Made by a program: the position numbers and the translations under genes. The notes beneath the pieces were generated by a model that did no database searches, was not told the origin of the DNA, and saw nothing but the letters and a program-made list of their open reading frames with translations. 64,000 bases of DNA from Puniceibacterium sp. IMCC21224 (GTDB lineage: Bacteria; Pseudomonadota; Alphaproteobacteria; Rhodobacterales; Rhodobacteraceae), in NCBI RefSeq assembly GCF_001038505.1, contig NZ_LDPY01000001.1, positions 62,001 to 126,000 on the forward strand. The letters run 5' to 3'. This document shows positions 26,885 through 35,191 of this stretch, one piece after another. The number at the start of each line of letters is the position of its first letter. The first letter of the stretch is position 1.

Positions 26885-27130
26885 TCAGTCGGTGTCCTTC
26901 ATGTCACACCCGCTGACATGCCAAGTCCCGCGCGCCTCAATGCACGCAGCGTGAGCAAGTCCTTTGCCGATCTCATCACCCATGCCGCGCATGGCGGTGG
27001 ATGACGGCCCACCGGTTGACATTGCGCCAGAACACAGACCCAAAAACAGCATGAAGCTCGTGTAGAATAGTCCCTCAGATATTTTCTCGGCAGCACGAAC
27101 GATGTCGCTTTTTTCGGGTTTGTCGGGCAT
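26885..27130 (-). CDS. Small hypothetical membrane protein in phage gene run
   Basis: This 81-residue protein has one hydrophobic segment (about residues 20-40, FYTSFMLFLGLCSGAM) flanked by charged helices, and three cysteines in all. I do not recognise a family. Its ATG overlaps the stop of the preceding 25-codon frame (TGATG), and it is followed after a short gap by the excisionase-like gene. This argues that it is a real member of a coupled phage-type operon. Confidence 0.45.
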   Translation of the reverse strand: MPDKPEKSDIVRAAEKISEGLFYTSFMLFLGLCSGAMSTGGPSSTAMRGMGDEIGKGLAHAACIEARGTWHVSGCDMKDTD

Positions 27131-27207
27131 CAAACATCCCCCCGCGGTTCAGCGAGGGCGCGGCGCGGGCAGTCATCGCATAGCGCGCTGATGTTGAGTT
27201 GGGTCAC
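27130..27207 (-). CDS. Very short ORF (25 aa), translationally coupled phage-type gene
   Basis: This 25-codon frame starts with GTG inside the stop of the upstream small gene (GCGTGA) and ends in a TGATG overlap with the next one. An AGGAG ribosome site lies 8 nt before the GTG. The product has a CDDC motif, which could bind a metal. The function is unknown. The coupled junctions on both sides are the only reason to call it. Confidence 0.35.
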   Translation of the reverse strand: MTQLNISALCDDCPRRALAEPRGDV

Positions 27208-27380
27208 GCTGCAATCTCCTTTGCTGCGAGATGCGCTGCATTCGCGCGGACCAGCGCGTCTGCCTGTGGTGGGCAGACGCTGTTGCCCCACATGCGGGTC
27301 TGTTCGGTTTTGGTCATCGGCGTGCCGGTCGGGCGGCGGGATTGGAATGGCGGTGCTGGGAAGTCGAAGGTGTCTCGCAT
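27204..27380 (-). CDS. Small protein resembling the C-terminal tail (motif X) of a C5 DNA methyltransferase
   Basis: This 58-residue frame contains TRMWGNSVCPPQADALVRAN, which matches the motif X region (GNSVxPP..A.ALV) at the extreme C-terminus of phage-type cytosine-5 methyltransferases. The catalytic PC and ENV motifs are absent. It is either a remnant of a deleted methyltransferase gene or a stand-alone small protein as found in some phages. The start at 27380 has AGGA 8 nt upstream; an alternative ATG at 27437 overlaps the DUF2303 stop. Confidence 0.45.
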   Translation of the reverse strand: MRDTFDFPAPPFQSRRPTGTPMTKTEQTRMWGNSVCPPQADALVRANAAHLAAKEIAA

Positions 27381-27436
27381 GTGAAATGTCCTGTTGTCCG
27401 TCGCTGCCCACCGTTGCCGATGGGCAGAAAGAGGCA

Positions 27437-28368
27437 TCAGGTTTCGGGGGTGCCCATGAGCACCGGCAGGGTGGTGGCGTCTGCTGCGGCGTTCACGGCT
27501 TCCTCAAAGGCGGCTTCGAATGCCTTTTCGGGGTTGTAGACAGACAGGATGAATTTCACCGAGCCGCCGCTCTTGCGGTACCGGAACCGCACCGGCATGC
27601 GGTACGGCGCGCCGTTCAGGAACACCGGGATCGCGATGATGATCAGGTTGGGAAGGCTGAGCGGTTTGCCATCCGCGCCCTTGTGTTCGTTCAGGAACTG
27701 GATTTCGGATTCGCCAGTGTCGCGGTTGGTGCTGACCTTGAGGTCGCTGCTTTCGAAGACGGTGAACTGACGCGACATCGCCAGCAACTGCCTGAGCTGG
27801 CCATACCGCCCCTCGATATTCTGCGCGGTCTCGATCAGGCGGTTTTCCCACGGTTTGTTCTTGTCGTTCTGGCTGAGGGTCAGGACGGGCGGGGTCGGAT
27901 CCATGATGTCCTTGGCGTTGGCTTCGATGAACTCGCCCATCTCATCCTTTTCCAGACCCTTGCCGGAAATCTTCATCCACGCCTTCCATTCCTCGGACAG
28001 AGGGAAATTGTAGATCGCGCGGTGGTGGCAATGGCGGGCGGTCGGATCGCCGCCGGGCGCCGTGGTGTCGACCGGCCCGTTCGCGTGATAGTCGGCGACG
28101 CAGGTCAGGGTCGGGGCGGTCAGGTCCGGCTTGCCAAACAGAACTGAGGTTTCGCCCTTGAACCGGTTGGCCCAGGTGATCAGGCTGCCCAGGTCGGACA
28201 GATGCGCAGTGCCCTTGCGCCGGGCGGGTTTGAGGTATTCCGCGGCAGCGCGGTGGTGGGATGTCAGATCCTGGACCGTGCGCTTTTCGGGAAGGGTGAT
28301 CAGGTGCGGTGTGGTCAGGACATGGCCGTCCGGCGTTTTGATCAGGTCGTGGTGGCTGATGTCCTCTA
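27437..28368 (-). pseudogene. Phage DUF2303 (YfdQ-like) gene, 5' end removed by an IS element
   Basis: The frame running left from 28368 encodes about 310 residues of a DUF2303 protein: DLTSHHRAAAEYLKPARRKGTAHLSD, SLITWANRFKGETSVLF, CHHRAIYNFPLSEEWKAW and a conserved C-terminal half. At 28368/28369 it meets the end of an IS5 element, and the next in-frame codon upstream is a stop within the IS, so the start is lost. An internal ATG at 27976 could yield a 179-residue C-terminal fragment. DUF2303 genes belong to phage early/replication regions. Confidence 0.75.
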
Positions 28369-28498
28369 GGGTCAGGACTCATAGCCAGTAGATGACGAGT
28401 GCAGCGAGGGCGATTGCGGAGAGGAAGACTTTGGGGCAGCGGTCATAGCGGGTTGTGACACGCCGCCAGTCCTTGAGCCTGCCGAACATGATCTCGAT

Positions 28499-28540
28499 CA
28501 CTGCCCGGCAGTGCATTGCGCAGCAATGTCACGAGAGGGG
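28499..28540. repeat. Palindromic mini-element copy A (in IS5 transposase)
   Basis: On the minus strand the copy runs CCCCTCTCG, then a stem GTGACATTGC - TGC - GCAATGCAC, then TGCCGGGCAGTG. It interrupts the transposase between the codons for RRNR and IEIMFG and causes a frameshift and stop. The same architecture occurs at 28739-28776, 37937-37977 and 40640-40680. Confidence 0.7.
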
Positions 28541-28738
28541 CGGTTGCGGCGTTTGTAGCGCCGCTTGTCGTATCGGATTGCAGTCTTGCGTTGCTTACGA
28601 CCCGGGATGCAGGCGCGTATCCCTTTGTCTTTCAACGCTTCTCTGAACCAATCAGCGTCATAGCCGCGATCCCCAAGAAGCCAGTCGACATCTGGCAGGC
28701 TGCTCAGCAGTGCTCGGGCACCGATGTAGTCGCTGTAC

Positions 28739-28776
28739 CACTGCCCGGCAGGTGATGCTTGCATCGCCGAGAGGGG
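28739..28776. repeat. Palindromic mini-element copy B (in IS5 transposase)
   Basis: On the minus strand this shorter, 38-bp copy reads CCCCTCTCG-GCGATGC-AA-GCATCACC-TGCCGGGCAGTG. The stem sequence differs from copy A, but pairing is kept apart from one C.A mismatch. It splits the transposase codons between TAG and SDYIGARALL and shifts the frame. Confidence 0.6.
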
Positions 28777-28943
28777 TGACCGGCGGTCACGAACAGATTG
28801 AGCGGACGTCCATAGCTGTCGCAGATGGCGTGCAGTTTCGTGTTGATGCCACCCTCGGTTCGACCAATCAGGCGGTAATCCCCCCCGAAAGTAAGGGGCT
28901 GCGGAAGTAGAATTTTCTCGGCAAGATGAACGAGGAGATTCAG

Positions 28944-29206
28944 ATGAAGATGACAAGATACAGGAACCCCAGATCCTTGCGATACTGCGCCAAGCTGAAG
29001 GCGGTGTGCCGGTGGCTGAGCTTTGCCGTGAGCACGGCATGAGCTCAGCGTCCTTCTACAAATGGCGGGCAAAGTATGGCGGCATGGATGCGTCCATGGT
29101 CAGCCAGATGAAGGCCATGGAGGAAGAAAACCGTAGGCTGAAGCGGATGTATGCGGAACTGAGCATGCAAGCTGACTTGCTGAAGGAAGCCCTTGCAAAA
29201 AAGTGA
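28944..29206 (+). pseudogene. IS3 orfA (helix-turn-helix transposase subunit), frameshifted
   Basis: The product would be about 88 residues: MKMTRYR, then QILAILRQAEGGVPVAELC, SASFYKWRAKYGG and a coiled-coil leucine zipper ending LLKEALAKK. The start and the rest lie in different frames. Restoring one G near 28962 (AGGAAC to AGGGAAC) joins them. OrfA supplies DNA-end recognition and is normally fused to OrfB by programmed frameshifting, which cannot work here. Confidence 0.75.
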
Positions 29207-30029
29207 CCGGGCCATCTCAACGCCGCGAGATGGCCGAGAATGCAGTGGCGCGACGTGGGGCAAGCATCGCTCTGGCTTGCCGGACCTTCGGCGTCAGTGA
29301 GACCTGCTATCGTTATGGCCCAAAGCTGCGTGCCGAGAATGAAGAGATCGCCGATCTACTGACCGGGCTGACGGACGCCCGGAAGACCTGGGGGTTTGGG
29401 CTGTGTTTCCTGCACCTGCGCAACGTCAAAGGTCATCCGTGGAACCACAAACGCGTTTACCGCATCTACTGCGAGTTGGAACTGAACCTGCGGATCAAAC
29501 CCCGCAAGCGGTTGAAGCGGGACAAACCTGACGCGCTGGCGGTGCCTGATGCGCCAAATGTGACCTGGTCAATGGACTTCATGGCGGATCGGCTTGGCGA
29601 TGGCCGGGCATTCCGGCTGCTGAACGTGCTGGATGACTTCAATCGCGAAGGCCTGGGCATCGAAGTGGATTTTTCCCTACCCGCTGAACGGGTCATTCGC
29701 AGCTTGGACAGGATCATCGAGTGGCGCGGCAAACCCGGGACGATAAGAGTAGATAACGGCCCAGAATACATCAGTGGCAAGCTGCTGATCTGGGCTGAGA
29801 AACGGGCATCACGCTCCAGCACATCCAACCCGGTCAGCCGCAGCAGAACGCCTACATCGAGCGTTACAACCGCACCGTCCGACATGAATGGCTGGACCAA
29901 TACATCATCGAAACTATCGAGGAGGCCCAAGATCACGCCACACAATGGCTCTGGACTTACAACAACGACCGCCCGAACATGGCCATCGGCGGCATCACAC
30001 CCGCCCAGAAACTGAAAATGGCCCCGTAA
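29203..30029 (+). pseudogene. IS3 orfB (DDE transposase catalytic subunit), frameshifted
   Basis: The N-terminal part is good IS3 OrfB sequence: [29 protein letters not shown], then the DDE core [11 protein letters not shown] (Asp) and [10 protein letters not shown] (Asp). After WAEKR (about 29805) the frame shifts. The continuation, [22 protein letters not shown] with the catalytic Glu, reads in another frame to a stop at 30029. A missing G in a GGG run explains the break. It starts in an ATGA-type overlap with the end of orfA. Confidence 0.8.
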
Positions 30030-30068
30030 GTTCTACGAATGCACCACGTTAAAAATGGGGGGATTACC

Positions 30069-30568
30069 GGTCCTGAGCCTAACTCAGGCGCCGCAACCGC
30101 TCCGCTCATTCAACTTTCCTTGATTGCTCCAACAAGGTGCTCACCGATGACTACAAGCGCGATGTTGCTGGCGCGGTTCTGATTGGAGGGCCGGAAGCCG
30201 TCATTCGCTGCGGTTTGCACTAACGTCAAGTATGTGCAGAGAACGAAATTTGCAAAGTTTGGCGCGCTTCACGACAGCGAACCTTCAGACTGTGTGCGGC
30301 GAGGGGCAGGTCAGAGCCCATGTTGCAAGATTTCTGCTTCGCAGCGAACTTCGGCTATCAGGAGACGGTCAAAAACCTTCAACAAGGTCGAGGGTTTGGA
30401 ACAGGGTTTGTGACAGCGTCAATCGAGGTCGGTTGCGCCCGTTCCAAAAACGAGGGTTTTTTGGAGCGGTATATGTGTGTCGGGTAACTAAGAGCCCGAT
30501 CAGAAGTGAATTGTGTCAGAACAGTCAGTTGTGATTCCGTATGTTTGGGCAACTGAACGGGGGTCACG
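30069..30568. other. Non-coding decayed region between IS3 and an IS5 remnant
   Basis: No convincing gene is seen. It holds a small hairpin near its left end (CCTGAG-CCTAA-CTCAGG) and a 35-nt stretch (30197-30231) that recurs in diverged form at 31784-31815. The scattered short frames lack ribosome sites and family patterns. It is probably the debris of older insertions. Confidence 0.4.
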
Positions 30569-30796
30569 ATGGCTTGGACGGAACTCACTCGCCGCCGATA
30601 TGAGCCCAATTCTGGCGGTTATTCTAGCGATGTCACGGACGCGGAATGGTCGGTCATTGGCCCGTTGCTACCCGGCCGTAACCGACTGGGCCGACCACGC
30701 CCGGTCGAACTTCGACAAATCTGGGATGCGATCCAGTTTATCGCGGCAACGGGCTGCGCGCATCGCCGGTTCCAGCATGACCACGTAAGCAGCTGA
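30569..30796 (+). pseudogene. IS5-family transposase N-terminal remnant (DUF4096 type)
   Basis: The frame begins MAWTELTRRRYEPN and continues YSSDVTDAEWSVIGPLLPGRNRLGRPRPVELRQIWDAI, the usual start of one-ORF IS5/IS4-type transposases. It loses similarity after FIAATGCA and stops at 30796. About 65 residues of a transposase normally over 250 residues remain, so this is a dead remnant. It belongs to a different IS5 subgroup from the fragment at 28379-28873 and lies on the opposite strand. Confidence 0.7.
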
Positions 30797-30899
30797 AACG
30801 AGTCGATAGGTTAACGCAATGCTTGACTTGAGTTCGCGATTTTCGATAAGTACGTCGTAAGTAGTTGTAATCCTACTCTTGGCCTCATGAGGTTCTCAT

Positions 30900-31460
30900 A
30901 TGAACACCTTTACTCGTTTCTTTGCCACCGCTTTCGTTGCATTTGCAGGATCCTTTTCGGCAGCGCACGCCGCAACGCTTGACTTCTCCGCGTCAGGAAG
31001 CTGCGCCGGTGGGCCTGGCGTGACCTTTGCAATCCTCACAAACAGTAATTGTTTCTTGGCGCCAACACCCAATAATACAAATGGCCTGTCCCTTTTGAGC
31101 AATACGTCATCTTCCTCCCGAGTCCGCGCGGATTTTACGGACCTTGCTTCGTTTGTTTCGGTCGACCTAGGCGATTTTGGTTCTGATACAGATACGGTTT
31201 TCATCTCAGCTTATGACAGCATTGGCACGTTGTTGGGCACCCAAAGTGCGAGCATCGTTGGGAGAGCAATGAAAACGGTTTCAGTGGCGTCAGCGGATAT
31301 TTCGTATGCGATATTCGGTTCAAGTTTCGATGTCGGATTTATCGCTGCGGACAACTTCAAATTTACCACACAGGTATCTGCCGTTCCGCTTCCAGCGGGT
31401 GGAGCATTGCTTTTGACGGGTCTGGGTGCGTTTGCGCTGGCACGTCGCCGCAAGTCGTAA
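30900..31460 (+). CDS. Secreted VPLPA-CTERM sorting-domain protein
   Basis: This 186-residue protein has a Sec signal peptide (cleavage after AAHA, near residue 23), a beta-rich, Ser/Thr-rich mature part, and a C-terminal tripartite tail. The tail is VPLPAGGALLLTGLGAFAL (transmembrane) followed by ARRRKS. That is the VPLPA-CTERM variant of PEP-CTERM sorting signals, recognised by exosortase-type membrane peptidases that process proteins linked to exopolysaccharide. No exosortase is encoded in the window. Upstream DNA is AT-richer than its surroundings, and a GAGG ribosome site precedes the ATG. The mature domain is unrecognised. Confidence 0.8.
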   Translation: MNTFTRFFATAFVAFAGSFSAAHAATLDFSASGSCAGGPGVTFAILTNSNCFLAPTPNNTNGLSLLSNTSSSSRVRADFTDLASFVSVDLGDFGSDTDTVFISAYDSIGTLLGTQSASIVGRAMKTVSVASADISYAIFGSSFDVGFIAADNFKFTTQVSAVPLPAGGALLLTGLGAFALARRRKS

Positions 31461-31753
31461 TCACGTACTTTTCGCTAATCAAGGTTTGGAATGGCTGCCC
31501 TAGTGGGCGGCCTTTGGGTACGAGTCCGAAGAGTCCGCACCGCCGCCGCTTGCCAGCATGGCAGCGAAGGTCCGCTGCGATGAAGGAAACGGCCAAAACT
31601 CATACGTTACTGTCACCGGCGATAACCACCGTTTGTTGAACCGTTCACCAGACCGGACATTGGTGCACGTGCAGCGAAGGTCTGGAAAGTCCGCATTCTG
31701 TGAGTTGGCGACCTGCGCGGCGAAGGTCGGCTATCGCAAATTCGCGTCCAGTC

Positions 31754-34700
31754 TCATCGGTCCGCTTTGGGCTGTGGGGAACTGCCGTTCGCTGCGGTTT
31801 GAACCAACGTCAGGTTTAGCGCTCCGACCTTAGCTGAGGCGCTGTGATAAGGACAGATTTGTCGCAGAAAGATGTACCAAATCTTAGTGGAAATCGCGGC
31901 TTCGAAACAGTCGTTTGGCTTGGTCTCGCGGGTGATAGGCGCGGGGGGGGAGCGGGGCGGGCGCGGCGCGTCATCGGCTTGGGGGTGGGTGATGCCGACG
32001 GCATCGTCCATCGGGTGGCCAAAGTCCGCGAGGCGGGCTGAGAGGTCTTCGACCTGCTCGGCGATCACATGCACGACGATGCCTTCGCGTTGCAGTTGGC
32101 CGGTCACGCGCAGCAATCGCCCGCCCATCACGATGCGTCGAAATTGTTCGTAGATCTTGGGCCAGACAACGATATTGGACACGCCGGTTTCGTCCTCCAG
32201 CGTCAGGAAAATCACGCCTGATGCTGTGCCGGGGCGTTGCCGGGTTATCACCAGCCCGCAGACCGATGTGCGGCGCAGCGGCGCGGTAGGCAGCTGGTCA
32301 TGCGGGGTCAGACCTGCGATCGCGGGACGCAGCAGCTCCATCGGATGCGCGCGCAGGGACAAGCGCATGGCGACATAATCTTCGACCACCTCTTCGCCCA
32401 GGTGCATGGGGGGTAAAACGACACCGGGTTCGCGCAGCCCCTCACCATCCAACGGGTCAGCGAACAACGGCAGCGGCGCGGGGGCGCGGATCGCGCGAAC
32501 CGCCCAAAGCGCATCGCGCCGGGTCAGGTTCATGCCGCTAAACGCATCCGCTTCGGCCAGGCGTTCCAGCGTCGCGGGGGGCACGCCGGCGCGCAGCCAC
32601 AGGCTTTCGGGATCGGGGTAGCCGTTGGCGCGGGCGCTGACGATCCAGCCGGCGTCTTCTTCGCGCAGGCTTTTGATCTGGCGAAAGCCGAGCCGCAGCG
32701 CCAGCGTGCCATCCGCGCGCCGTTCCAGCGTATTGTCCCACGCACTGTGGTTGACGCTGATGGGCCGCAGTTCGACGCTGTGTTCGCGGGCATCGCGCAC
32801 GATCTGGGCAGGGGCGTAAAACCCCATCGGTTGTGAATTCAAAAGCGCGCAGGCGAAAATCGCGGGATGATGGCATTTCAGCCATGACGATACATAGGTC
32901 AGCATGGCGAAAGCGGCGGCGTGGCTTTCGGGAAAGCCGTAATCGGCAAAGCCTTCGATCTGGGCAAAGCAGGCCTCGGCGATGTCTTGACTGTAGCCAT
33001 TGCCCCGCATGCCTTGGATGAAGCGGTCGCGATGCCCGCCGATCGTGCCCATCCGCCGAAAGGACGCAAGCGAGCGGCGCAGTTGGTCGGCTTCTTCGGC
33101 TGTGTAGCCCGCGCCGACCACGGCGATCTGCATCGCCTGTTCCTGGAACAGCGGCACGCCAAGGGTTTTGCGCGTGACCTCCTCCAAGGCGGGGCCGAAG
33201 GGTTCGGGAGCCTCCAGGCCCTGACGACGACGGATGTAGGGTTTCACCATGCCGCCCTGGATCGGGCCGGGGCGGACGATGGCAACCTCGATCACCAGAT
33301 CATAGAATTCGCGGGGCTTCATACGCGGCAAAAAGTTCATCTGCGCCCGACTTTCGACCTGGAACACCCCGACCGCATCGGCGCGGCACAGCATGTCATA
33401 GGTGGGCTTGTCGCCCTGCGGCACGGTGTCCAGCGTCAGGTGTTTCTTGTCGTGGTTTTCCAGCAAGTTGAAGGCTTTGCGGATACAAGTCAGCATCCCA
33501 AGGCTGAGCACATCGACCTTGAGAATCCCCAAGGCGTCGATGTCATCCTTGTCCCATTCGATGACTGTGCGTCCTTCCATCGCGGCGTTTTCAATCGGGC
33601 ACAGCTCATCCAGACGCCCTTGGGTGATGATGAACCCGCCGACATGCTGGGACAGATGGCGGGGAAAGCCGATGATCTCTGCGATCAGCTTGATTGTTTG
33701 CGACAGGCGACGATCATCGGGGTTCAGCCCCAGTTCGCGAATGCGGGCAGGGTCTGCGCCGCCATTCGATATGCCCCAGATCTGGCCCGACAGGCTGGCG
33801 GTGACATCCTGCGACAGCCCCATCACCTTGCCGACCTCGCGGATGGCGGCGCGCGTGCGGAAATGGATCACGGTAGCGCACAGCCCGGCGCGGTGGCGGC
33901 CGTATTTCTCATAAATCCACTGGATGATTTCTTCGCGGCGTTCATGTTCAAAATCCACGTCGATATCGGGCGGCTCGCCGCGATGGCGCGAGATGAAGCG
34001 TTCAAACACCATGCCGATCATGTCGGGGGATACATCGGTGATGCCCAGCAGATAGCAAATGATCGAATTGGCGGCAGATCCGCGCCCCTGACACAGGATC
34101 CCGCGCGCGCGGGCCTCGGCCACGATGTCATGCACGGTCAGGAAATAGGCCGCATAGCCCAGTTCGCCGACAAGGGTCAGTTCCTTGGCCACAAGACCAT
34201 GCACCCGGTCATCGGCCCCCTGAGGATAGCGCCGTGTGATCCCGGCACCCACCAGCCGTTCCAGGCGCTGTTGCGAGCTTTCGCTTTGCGACATCTCATT
34301 TGGGTAGTCATATTGCAGCTCTGACAGGTCAAAGCTGCAGCGGGTCGCGATCTCCATGGTGCGGCGCAGCGCGGCGGGGTGGTGGCGATACAGACGTGCC
34401 ATATCGGCGGCGGGTTTCAGGCGGCGTTCGGCGTTGGGCAATGCGCGGGTGCCGATCCGGTCAATCGTGATCCCCTCGCGCAGGCAGGTCAGCACATCGG
34501 CCAACTGGCGGCGAGCGCCGTGGTGCAGCAGCGCATCGCCCACCGCGACCATCGGCGCACAGGCCTGCAACGCAAGGGTGGCGCAGGCGTTGAACCATGC
34601 CTGATCGGACCCGTCATAGCGCGGGGCCGCCCCCAGGAAAATCGCTCCGGGATAGCGGCGCGCCAGCGTCTGGATCGGGATCAGCGCTTGCGTCAGGTCA

Positions 34701-35191
34701 GGCGGCGGCACGGCGATCAGGATCATGCCCTGACAGCCCTGCGCCAGATCGGCCAGATCCAGATGGCATTCGGCCTTGCCCGCGCGCCGTTTGCCCAATG
34801 TCAGCAAGCGCGACAGGCGTTGATAGGCCGCCAGATCGGTGGGCAGCGCCAGCCAGTCGACGGGACAATCGCGCAAATGCAGACGGGTGCCGACGATCAG
34901 CTTTGGCAAGACCGGCACGCTGGGCATGGGCAGATCCTGTGGCGATCCCACCGGCTGGCGCGAACAGCTGTCGGTCTGTTCGCTGGAACGGATTCGCAGG
35001 GCTTCGGAGGTCTCGGATCTCAGCGTTTTCAGCGCGTTATAGGCCCGGACCACCCCCGCCAGCGTGTTGCGGTCGGTGATGGCAATCGCTGACAGTCCCA
35101 GTTCGGCGGCGCGCAGCATCAGCTCTTCGGGGTGCGACGCGCCGGTCAGGAAGGTGAAATTCGAGGTGACGCATAGCTCGGCGTAGCTCAT
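31754..35191 (-). CDS. dnaE2: Error-prone DNA polymerase DnaE2 (ImuC), 3' end replaced
   Basis: This is a 1145-residue C-family polymerase: an N-terminal PHP domain (YAELCVTSNFTFLTGASHPEEL), the catalytic palm with PDIDVDFEHERREEI and LKVDVLSLGML, and a late OB fold (TASGVIFLTLEDETG). It is the translesion polymerase of the ImuA-ImuB-DnaE2 mutasome. The family's usual C-terminal tail, rich in basic residues and ending in a motif like RDFH, is absent. After about residue 1085 the sequence becomes unrelated, with a proline stretch followed by about 55 residues encoded by repeat-like DNA. The ATG overlaps the imuB stop (ATGA). Confidence 0.9.
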   Translation of the reverse strand: MSYAELCVTSNFTFLTGASHPEELMLRAAELGLSAIAITDRNTLAGVVRAYNALKTLRSETSEALRIRSSEQTDSCSRQPVGSPQDLPMPSVPVLPKLIVGTRLHLRDCPVDWLALPTDLAAYQRLSRLLTLGKRRAGKAECHLDLADLAQGCQGMILIAVPPPDLTQALIPIQTLARRYPGAIFLGAAPRYDGSDQAWFNACATLALQACAPMVAVGDALLHHGARRQLADVLTCLREGITIDRIGTRALPNAERRLKPAADMARLYRHHPAALRRTMEIATRCSFDLSELQYDYPNEMSQSESSQQRLERLVGAGITRRYPQGADDRVHGLVAKELTLVGELGYAAYFLTVHDIVAEARARGILCQGRGSAANSIICYLLGITDVSPDMIGMVFERFISRHRGEPPDIDVDFEHERREEIIQWIYEKYGRHRAGLCATVIHFRTRAAIREVGKVMGLSQDVTASLSGQIWGISNGGADPARIRELGLNPDDRRLSQTIKLIAEIIGFPRHLSQHVGGFIITQGRLDELCPIENAAMEGRTVIEWDKDDIDALGILKVDVLSLGMLTCIRKAFNLLENHDKKHLTLDTVPQGDKPTYDMLCRADAVGVFQVESRAQMNFLPRMKPREFYDLVIEVAIVRPGPIQGGMVKPYIRRRQGLEAPEPFGPALEEVTRKTLGVPLFQEQAMQIAVVGAGYTAEEADQLRRSLASFRRMGTIGGHRDRFIQGMRGNGYSQDIAEACFAQIEGFADYGFPESHAAAFAMLTYVSSWLKCHHPAIFACALLNSQPMGFYAPAQIVRDAREHSVELRPISVNHSAWDNTLERRADGTLALRLGFRQIKSLREEDAGWIVSARANGYPDPESLWLRAGVPPATLERLAEADAFSGMNLTRRDALWAVRAIRAPAPLPLFADPLDGEGLREPGVVLPPMHLGEEVVEDYVAMRLSLRAHPMELLRPAIAGLTPHDQLPTAPLRRTSVCGLVITRQRPGTASGVIFLTLEDETGVSNIVVWPKIYEQFRRIVMGGRLLRVTGQLQREGIVVHVIAEQVEDLSARLADFGHPMDDAVGITHPQADDAPRPPRSPPAPITRETKPNDCFEAAISTKIWYIFLRQICPYHSASAKVGALNLTLVQTAANGSSPQPKADR

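Larger units (their letters stand above)
28369..28873 (-). mobile_element. IS5-family (IS427/IS1031-like) element, right portion only
   Basis: The element begins at its terminal GGGTCAGGACTCATAG next to the interrupted DUF2303 gene. It contains the C-terminal two thirds of a DDE transposase read on the minus strand and is cut at 28873 by an IS3 element. The remaining left portion of the IS is not recognisable beyond the IS3 copy. It carries two copies of the palindromic mini-element described separately. Confidence 0.7.
28379..28873 (-). pseudogene. IS5-family transposase, truncated and twice interrupted
   Basis: Stitching frames gives a recognisable DDE transposase C-terminus: LIGRTEGGINTKLHAICDSYG, then ARALLSSLPDVDWLLGDRGYDADWF (catalytic Asp in DRGYD), and finally IEIMFGRLKDWRRV to the stop at 28379. 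The frame is broken twice by roughly 40-bp insertions (28739-28776 and 28499-28540) that are copies of one structured repeat, and the N-terminus is removed by the IS3 element. It cannot make an active transposase. Confidence 0.75.
28874..30068 (+). mobile_element. IS3-family (IS407-like) insertion sequence inside the IS5 element
   Basis: The element is delimited by perfect 12-bp inverted repeats, GGTAATCCCCCC on the left and GGGGGGATTACC on the right. It contains orfA and orfB of the IS3 type in the usual overlapping arrangement, and both carry a single-base deletion. The exact outer base is uncertain by about 3 nt because no target duplication is evident. It separates the IS5 fragment from non-coding DNA on the right. 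Confidence 0.75.

Noticed and set aside
30183..30534. Short overlapping frames right of the IS3 element
   Set aside because: They lack ribosome sites, have odd composition and overlap a diverged intergenic repeat; they are probably chance frames.
32921..34324. Long open frame (467 codons) on the plus strand opposite dnaE2
   Set aside because: It is the antisense shadow of a GC-rich, well-recognised polymerase gene and shows no family pattern of its own. The same holds for long frames opposite tssK, regB, amgK, ahcY and the kinase.
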